Positions 59,853-64,000 of a DNA stretch of 64,000 nucleotides are shown here, one piece after another (the stretch's first letter is position 1; each line of letters opens with the position of its first letter). Where the stretch lies: NCBI GenBank assembly GCA_947165685.1, contig CAMVBK010000005.1, positions 50,090 to 114,089 on the forward strand. The letters are read 5' to 3'. The DNA is from F23-D06 sp947165685 (GTDB lineage Bacteria > Bacteroidota > Bacteroidia > Bacteroidales > WCHB1-69). The translations under genes were made by a program, and so were the position numbers. The notes below the pieces were generated by a model, which was not told where the DNA came from, made no database searches, and was given only the letters and a program-made list of their open reading frames with translations.

Positions 59853-60863
59853 TTACTGGTTCTTTTGGTTTTTTATATATTGTTGATACAGTTCGGGTAA
59901 TTTGCGGCGCAGCACGATGAGCTTGCGTTCTTCGGAGGCCGGTGCGGCCGGGCTGCCGAGATAGACGCCCTGCTTGAGGGAGTGGGAGACACCGGACTGG
60001 GCGCCGATGACGGTGCCGTCGTCGATGGTGATGTGGCCTGCGATGCCCGCCTGTCCTGCCACGATGCAGCGGCTGCCGAGCTTTGCAGATCCGGCCACGC
60101 CCGCTTGGGCCGCGAAAGCCGTGCCTTCGCCCACGATGACGTTGTGCGCGATTTGCACCAGGTTGTCGATCTTCACATGGTCGTGGATGCGTGTCGAGCC
60201 CATGGTGGCGCGGTCGATGCAGGTGTTCGCGCCGATTTCCACGTAATTGCCGATTTCCACATTGCCGATCTGCGGGATCTTGAGGTACTCGCCGTTCTGC
60301 TGGGCGAAGCCGAAGCCGTCTGCCCCGATGACCGCCCCCGCGTGGAGGATGCAGTCGGTGCCGATGTGGCAGTCCTCATAGACCTTCACGCCGGCATAGA
60401 GGGTGGTGCGGTCGCCGATAGTCACGCGGTCGCCGATAACGGTCTGCGGGTATAGGCTCGCGCCGTCGCCGATGACCGCGCCGTCGCCCACGCTCACAAA
60501 CTCGCCGATATAGACGTTCTGACCGATTTTGGCCGTCGGCGCGATGCAGGCCTTGTCGGACACACCGGTCTTGCGGGGCTTGTTCTCCTGGTAGAAGTTG
60601 AGCAGCTGCGCGAAGGCAAGGTAGGAGTTGGCCACCTTGATGAGGGTGCAGGGGACTTCTTGTTCGGGGACAAAATCCTTGTTGACGATGGCCGCCGTGG
60701 CTTTGGTGGTATAGAGGAAATGGGTGTATTTCGGGTTGGAAAGGAAGGTGAGGCCGCCGGGCACACCCTCCTCGATTTTGCAAATGGTGGTGATCTCGGC
60801 AGCGGGATCTCCCACTATTTCAGCAGAAATCAATTCTGCGATTTGCGCAACGGAATACTTCAT
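59853..60863 (-). CDS. lpxD: UDP-3-O-acyl-glucosamine N-acyltransferase LpxD
   Basis: The 336-residue acyltransferase of lipid A synthesis has an N-terminal uridine-binding domain (SVAQIAELISAEIVGDPAAE, LTFLSNPKYTHFLY) and a left-handed parallel beta-helix of hexapeptide repeats (KIGQNVYIGEFVSVGDGAVI and so on). The catalytic-His region is KIDNLVQIAHNVIVGEGTAF. The length is normal. The ATG at 60863 lies 22 bases from the -7 element at 60893-60885. Confidence 0.96.
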   Translation of the reverse strand: MKYSVAQIAELISAEIVGDPAAEITTICKIEEGVPGGLTFLSNPKYTHFLYTTKATAAIVNKDFVPEQEVPCTLIKVANSYLAFAQLLNFYQENKPRKTGVSDKACIAPTAKIGQNVYIGEFVSVGDGAVIGDGASLYPQTVIGDRVTIGDRTTLYAGVKVYEDCHIGTDCILHAGAVIGADGFGFAQQNGEYLKIPQIGNVEIGNYVEIGANTCIDRATMGSTRIHDHVKIDNLVQIAHNVIVGEGTAFAAQAGVAGSAKLGSRCIVAGQAGIAGHITIDDGTVIGAQSGVSHSLKQGVYLGSPAAPASEERKLIVLRRKLPELYQQYIKNQKNQ

Positions 60864-60884
60864 TGTCTGTCGAATTTTAGGGCG

Positions 60885-60893
60885 GCAAAGATA
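60885..60893 (-). promoter_or_regulatory. -7 promoter element of lpxD-lpxC
   Basis: Minus-strand TATCTTTGC followed by CGCC, 22 bases before lpxD. Confidence 0.5.
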
Positions 60894-60991
60894 CGATTTT
60901 TTGGGTTACGCGGGGAGGGGAGGATGGAAGTTTCAAGTTTCAGATTTCAAAGTTTTTTTTTGCAGGGCTGTTGGTATATCAAAAAAAAGTG

Positions 60992-61000
60992 TATTTTTGC
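60992..61000 (+). promoter_or_regulatory. -7 promoter element of the tRNA gene
   Basis: TATTTTTGC followed by CGCC, 25 bases before the tRNA. Confidence 0.5.
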
Positions 61001-61024
61001 CGCCGATTTCAGAAATGAAACCAC

Positions 61025-61111
61025 GGAGAGGTGGGTGAGTGGCTGAAACCACCAGTTTGCTAAACTGACGTAGGGGAAACTCTACCGCGAGTTCGAATCT
61101 CGCTCTCTCCG
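61025..61111 (+). tRNA. tRNA-Ser (anticodon GCU)
   Basis: The acceptor stem GGAGAGG (61025-61031) pairs with TCTCTCC (61104-61110) and G61111 is the discriminator base. The anticodon arm CAGTTTGCTAAACTG shows GCT, and a long variable arm (GTAGGGG / CTCTAC) is typical of serine tRNA. The T arm is GCGAG-TTCGAAT-CTCGC. CCA is not encoded. The tRNA borders the accessory right end of the window, which starts with IS fragments. Confidence 0.95.
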
Positions 61112-61314
61112 CGAAACGATTTAATCCAATCAGAATCAGCAATTTACGGAAGTAGGTTGCTGATTTTTGCGTTAAAACTGAGACAGAAACGGGACAAAGT
61201 GTATTTCTTTGGTTTTTACCCGCTCATCGGTCTTCTCTATGGTAAATAACCACGTAAAAGTTTACCACTTGATCATCGTTATCATTAGCAAATAATGATA
61301 GGGAAAAGTAAAAA

Positions 61315-61690
61315 ATGATCAAGATGCAAGAGAGACAAAAAATCATTCACATGTACATCGCGGGCGGAAAGAGCCTGCAGGAGATTTCCAGGGAACTGGG
61401 CGTGAGCCGCCAGGCGGTCACGAAAATCGTCAGGGAATATGAAAGCACTCTTCTTTCGGACAATCCGGAAGAGGCGGTGGATGCTGTACTGACCACACGT
61501 CCGCAGTATCACAGCGGTCCGAGGCGCTGCCCGGTGGTGACACAGGAAGTGCGCAGGATAGTCTCGGTGTGCCTGAAAGAGAACGGGTGCCGCCGGTTCG
61601 GCGGGATGCGCAAGCAGCGAATGAGCGTCCACGACATCCGGCGCAAGCTGGAGCGGGGGGCTTCAAGGTGAGCTATTCCTCATCGTTTTC
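61315..61690 (+). pseudogene. IS21-type transposase (IstA) N-terminal fragment
   Basis: From the ATG at 61315 a helix-turn-helix is readable (MYIAGGKSLQEISRELGVSR, QAVTKIVREYE) and a second basic segment (CRRFGGMRKQRMSVHDIRR). The frame ends at a TGA at 61669-61671, but after a G-run (61655-61660) the neighbouring frame continues GFKVSYSSS, as in IS21-type IstA proteins, to about 61690 and then stops resembling them. The catalytic DDE core and IstB are missing, so it is a truncated and frameshifted relic. Confidence 0.7.
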
Positions 61691-61951
61691 GCAAAGGAAA
61701 CTTTTTTCGTAATAGCCAGGACTGCCTTTAGGACAATTCGGATTTAACCAACTTCCCCCTACAACACCGACAGCTTCGTTATATCTCCAAGTTGAGTCCA
61801 GGACAGGCAAACCGACGTTTTGGCGTACTCGATTATATGCAACTCCATATTTTGAATTCAGATCTGAATATGAGCACGATGACATCAATAGTGATACAAC
61901 TATGTAGCACTGAATTAGTACGTGTTTTAATATACTTCTGTCCATTGCCAT
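61673..61951 (-). CDS. small hypothetical lipoprotein
   Basis: The 92-residue protein has an N-terminal hydrophobic segment ending in a lipobox (VSLLMSSCSYSD), so it should be a lipoprotein. The rest has no motif that I recognise (GLPVLDSTWRYNEAVGVVGG). Its 3' end lies against the IS21 relic, so the original C-terminus may be lost. A decayed, toxin-like reading frame overlaps its start from upstream. An immunity-protein role is conceivable but unproven. Local AT content is higher than in core genes. Confidence 0.5.
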   Translation of the reverse strand: MAMDRSILKHVLIQCYIVVSLLMSSCSYSDLNSKYGVAYNRVRQNVGLPVLDSTWRYNEAVGVVGGSWLNPNCPKGSPGYYEKSFLCENDEE

Positions 61952-62085
61952 ACGTCCTGTAAGTTACCTCCTAATTTAATTCCATCCCCTCTCTTTTTAT
62001 TAGGGATGATTCCATCGTGTTGACCATTGCCGTCATTGTCTTTTCGTAATCGTGTAGGTTTTGATGATGCAAAAATACGAATTAT
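61927..62085 (-). pseudogene. decayed C-terminal fragment, possibly of a secreted toxin
   Basis: Without a start codon, the minus strand reads KPTRLRKDNDGNGQHDGIIP then NKKRGDGIKLGGNLQDVWQW and stops at 61927. Asp/Asn/Gly-rich text of this kind occurs at the ends of large polymorphic toxins, but I cannot name the family. It overlaps the lipoprotein start in another frame. Confidence 0.3.
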
Positions 62086-62120
62086 TTAAAACCTTTTTGA
62101 GATTTGATGTAAATGTTTAT

Positions 62121-62495
62121 TTAATAAGGTCTTTCAGGTGTCCCAAAAATATATTTTTTCACAGTATCCAAATCTTTGTATGGAGGCGTGTATTTAAATT
62201 TTTGCTGTTGGTGATTTTTAATGTTGAAATGCTGAATTAGGATATGCTCGATTACATTTTGAGAATTAAGAGTCGAAAAATTTTTAGAAGATTCATATAA
62301 ATATGTCATTATTGGATAGCAAGACTCTTCTTCGTTATTGATTGCGTGATTTGTTTTATTATTCTTCGAAAACAAAGTGATTCTTTTTTTTGACATATTA
62401 TTTTCGTAGTACATAATACTATCAATTTGCGCAAACAAGTTTATGCTAATCACAAAAAAAGTGACAGATAACAAAACTCTCTGAATAATAATCAT
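62121..62495 (-). CDS. small secreted hypothetical protein
   Basis: The 124-residue product starts MIIIQRVLLSVTFFVISINL with a likely signal cleavage after FAQ. The remainder is rich in Asn, Lys and Tyr, and no family is recognised (IEHILIQHFNIKNHQQQKF). Codon use is far more AT-rich than in the core genes, suggesting recent transfer with the surrounding accessory block. Confidence 0.5.
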   Translation of the reverse strand: MIIIQRVLLSVTFFVISINLFAQIDSIMYYENNMSKKRITLFSKNNKTNHAINNEEESCYPIMTYLYESSKNFSTLNSQNVIEHILIQHFNIKNHQQQKFKYTPPYKDLDTVKKYIFGTPERPY

Positions 62496-62672
62496 ACTAT
62501 AGGGGACTTCTATTTTTTACTTCTTCGCGCTGCCGCCGACCTTGATGCGAAGTCCGTTAAACGTCAAGATAAGCAAACAACGTTGCAAAATTAATTCTTT
62601 TATCAATACTGTCCTAAATAAATTTTCCAACAATATTATTCACCGACAAACAGTGCAATTGCGGGTGAAAAA

Positions 62673-63853
62673 TCAGAAAAATGAAAGTTGAACCCCCTCG
62701 TTGGGATTGCCCGGTGTGTCTGGTGGCGGGGTGAAGGGTTCATCGAGCCATTTCCAGAGATCCATTTTGGTGAAAGTGTTCAGGCGCAGCGACGCGGTGA
62801 GGTTGGACAGGCACCAGTCGTAGGACGCCTTGAACTGGAGATATTTGAGCATCAGTATGGTGATCAGGGCCGTCCACAGCTGTATCTCCACCGCGTTCTG
62901 CGATGTGCCGACAAAGCTTTTGATGTGCAGCAGCTGCTTAACGTGCCTGAAGAAAATCTCTATCTGCCACCTTGATTTGTAGAGTTCGCCTATGGTGCTG
63001 GCCGTCCAGTTGAAATTGTTGGTGAGCAGTTCGACAGTGAAGTCCTTCCCTTCGTTGTAAACGACCACGCGCCTTAGCTGTTTGGGGTATTTGCCTCTTG
63101 TCTGCGGCCCTGTGAGTTCGACAATCTCGTCTATGAGCACATTCTGATGCCTTGCCGGGGGAAGGTCGTTCTCCCGCACCTTCCTGAAGGCGAGGTTGCT
63201 TTTGTGCCGAACCACGAAGAACACGCCGTTGCTGTCCCAAAGGTTCAGGAGCTCGAAATCGCAGTAATAGCGGTCGGACACCACCACCGTCCCCATCTCC
63301 ACGGGTATCTGCTTGGCGGCCGTGTTGTCGCCTTTCTTCCCGTCCGTGATGAGGACGTAGTGCGGCAGGAGCATGTCGAAGTCCAGCATTGCGTGCATCT
63401 TGACGGCTCCCTTGTGGGTCTTGTGGTGCGCCCAGTCGAAAACCGACAGGCACAGCGAGATGAGTGTCGAGTCCAGCAGCTTTATGGGGTTCTTGAACCT
63501 GAATTTCTTGCGTTTTCCGAACGTATGCTGTCCAAGATGTTCAAGGCAGGCATAGTAAATCTCCTTGAATACGTTGGAACCCCGGTGGCGGTTCTGGTAG
63601 GCCACGGTGGGCTTGGACGGAGCCTCGCGGATGCCCAGGTGGTTTAAGTTCCCCGTGGCGGATTTCAGTCCGTTGCTGATGTCTCGGACTGAAGTGCTGT
63701 TTGCGAACTGGCAGAAAATCATGCTGACAAGTTGGCTCCATGTGTCAAATCCTTTGCAGAACTTGTCTGAGTTGCACTTGCTGATGATGCCCCTGATTAT
63801 TTTTTCGGGAGAGTCGCTATTGCCTGCGCGAAAAGTGTTATATTTGCCTCCAT
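62673..63853 (-). pseudogene. IS4-family transposase, frameshifted at an A6 run
   Basis: The ATG at 63853 gives MEANITLFAQAIATLPKK and a stop after a run of six A (63805-63800 on the minus strand). In the -1 frame the protein continues IIRGIISKCNSDKFCKGFDT, then VSMIFCQFANSTSVRDISNG, through the DDE region (LLDSTLISLCLSVFDWA, VVSDRYYCDFELLNLW, YKSRWQIEIFFRHVKQLLHI) to 62673. The second part alone, from a Met at 63722, is 349 residues long. Either one base was lost or a programmed -1 shift at AAA-AAA produces the full enzyme; the catalytic acidic residues appear intact. Confidence 0.75.
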
Positions 63854-63879
63854 AAAGATAAGGTTTTTTTTTTCTCGCC

Positions 63880-63909
63880 GCAAAGGTCGGAAAAAATCCC
63901 GACCTTTGC
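63880..63909. other. perfect 11-bp hairpin upstream of the transposase
   Basis: GCAAAGGTCGG (63880-63890) and CCGACCTTTGC (63899-63909) enclose 8 bases, inside the IS near its right end. In some IS such hairpins block translation from external transcripts; that role is inferred. Confidence 0.6.
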
Positions 63910-63958
63910 CCTTATCTTTCAAAAAAAAATATTTAGGACGCTATTGTTTAAAAAAATG

Positions 63959-63967
63959 TATTTTTGC
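63959..63967 (+). promoter_or_regulatory. -7 promoter element at the right edge
   Basis: TATTTTTGC followed by ACC, 22 bases before an ATG at 63989 and 20 bases beyond the IS end. Confidence 0.5.
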
Positions 63968-63988
63968 ACCTTAAAACACATAGGTTTT

Positions 63989-64000
63989 ATGAAACGGTCA
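63989..64000 (+). CDS. start of a gene continuing beyond the window
   Basis: ATG-AAA-CGG-TCA (MKRS) follows a good -7 element at the expected distance. Only four codons are visible, so no product can be given. Confidence 0.4.

Larger units (their letters stand above)
62611..63939 (-). mobile_element. IS4-like insertion sequence
   Basis: GTCCTAAATA at 62611-62620 and its reverse complement TATTTAGGAC at 63930-63939 are 10-bp terminal inverted repeats bounding about 1.33 kb. The interior holds a DDE transposase gene on the minus strand and a perfect hairpin near its 5' end. Neighbouring bases beyond the repeats are T/A-rich and I could not identify a clear target duplication. Confidence 0.7.

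Overview
The window looks like a chromosomal segment of a Gram-negative Bacteroidota species, most likely order Bacteroidales. Evidence: recurrent promoters with the Bacteroidota -7 signature (TAnnTTTG type) before many genes, an mraZ-rsmH-ftsL-ftsI-murE-mraY-ftsW wall cluster, lpxD/lpxC (lipid A), a TonB-dependent receptor, BlaI/BlaR1 genes, DUF4143 and DUF234 ATPases and secreted proteins with Bacteroidales-style signal peptides. I cannot assign a genus. Core regions look GC-balanced to GC-rich; the left edge and about 61.7-62.6 kb are visibly AT-richer and carry accessory genes.

Layout. 0-2.4 kb: two small secreted proteins behind a long structured leader, then a Panacea-type antitoxin with an overlapping putative toxin. 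2.4-20.9 kb: an efflux/MacB-type ABC transporter island (HlyD adaptor, ABC ATPase, four large FtsX-type permeases), interrupted by intact and broken AAA ATPase genes and by remnants of a lost permease cassette. Three transcription units of this island share a previously unannotated control module: two 17-bp palindromes (TGTAA-N7-TTACA) 21-22 bp apart, then a sigma-54-like GG-N10-G element at a fixed 62-63 bp. A roughly 65-bp palindromic repeat sits directly before the ribosome-binding site of four of the six transporter genes. 21-25 kb: lysine 2,3-aminomutase, a PIN toxin with a 37-residue partner, and secreted hypotheticals. 25.3-33.3 kb: a TonB-type receptor, a HigBA-like pair, and a BlaI/BlaR1 operon with two secreted aspartyl-protease-like proteins and a membrane protein; the receptor and this operon share a promoter/operator sequence.

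33.6-45.9 kb: hflX, then the cell-wall cluster mraZ to ftsW and an ABC-F ATPase. At the murD position there is only a 185-residue protein resembling the C-terminal domain of MurD, and murG, murC, ftsQ, ftsA and ftsZ do not follow. 46-58.8 kb: a probable operon of a formylglycine-enzyme-like secreted protein, a sensor/SpoIIE phosphatase/anti-sigma kinase fusion, an anti-anti-sigma STAS protein, a phosphopantetheinyl transferase, an outer-membrane barrel and a two-module NRPS (C-A-T-C-A-T-reductase) predicted to release a dipeptide aldehyde. 58.8-60.9 kb: lpxC and lpxD on the other strand. 61-64 kb: tRNA-Ser(GCU), a broken IS21-type transposase, small AT-rich secreted genes and an IS4-like element with a frameshifted transposase.

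The strongest leads are the shared sigma-54-like control module, the 32-33-bp iterons before DUF4143 ATPase genes, the NRPS operon that also holds partner-switching genes, the MurD stub, and the long structured leader at the left edge. All identifications come from reading the sequence and from recalled family knowledge; no database search was run.
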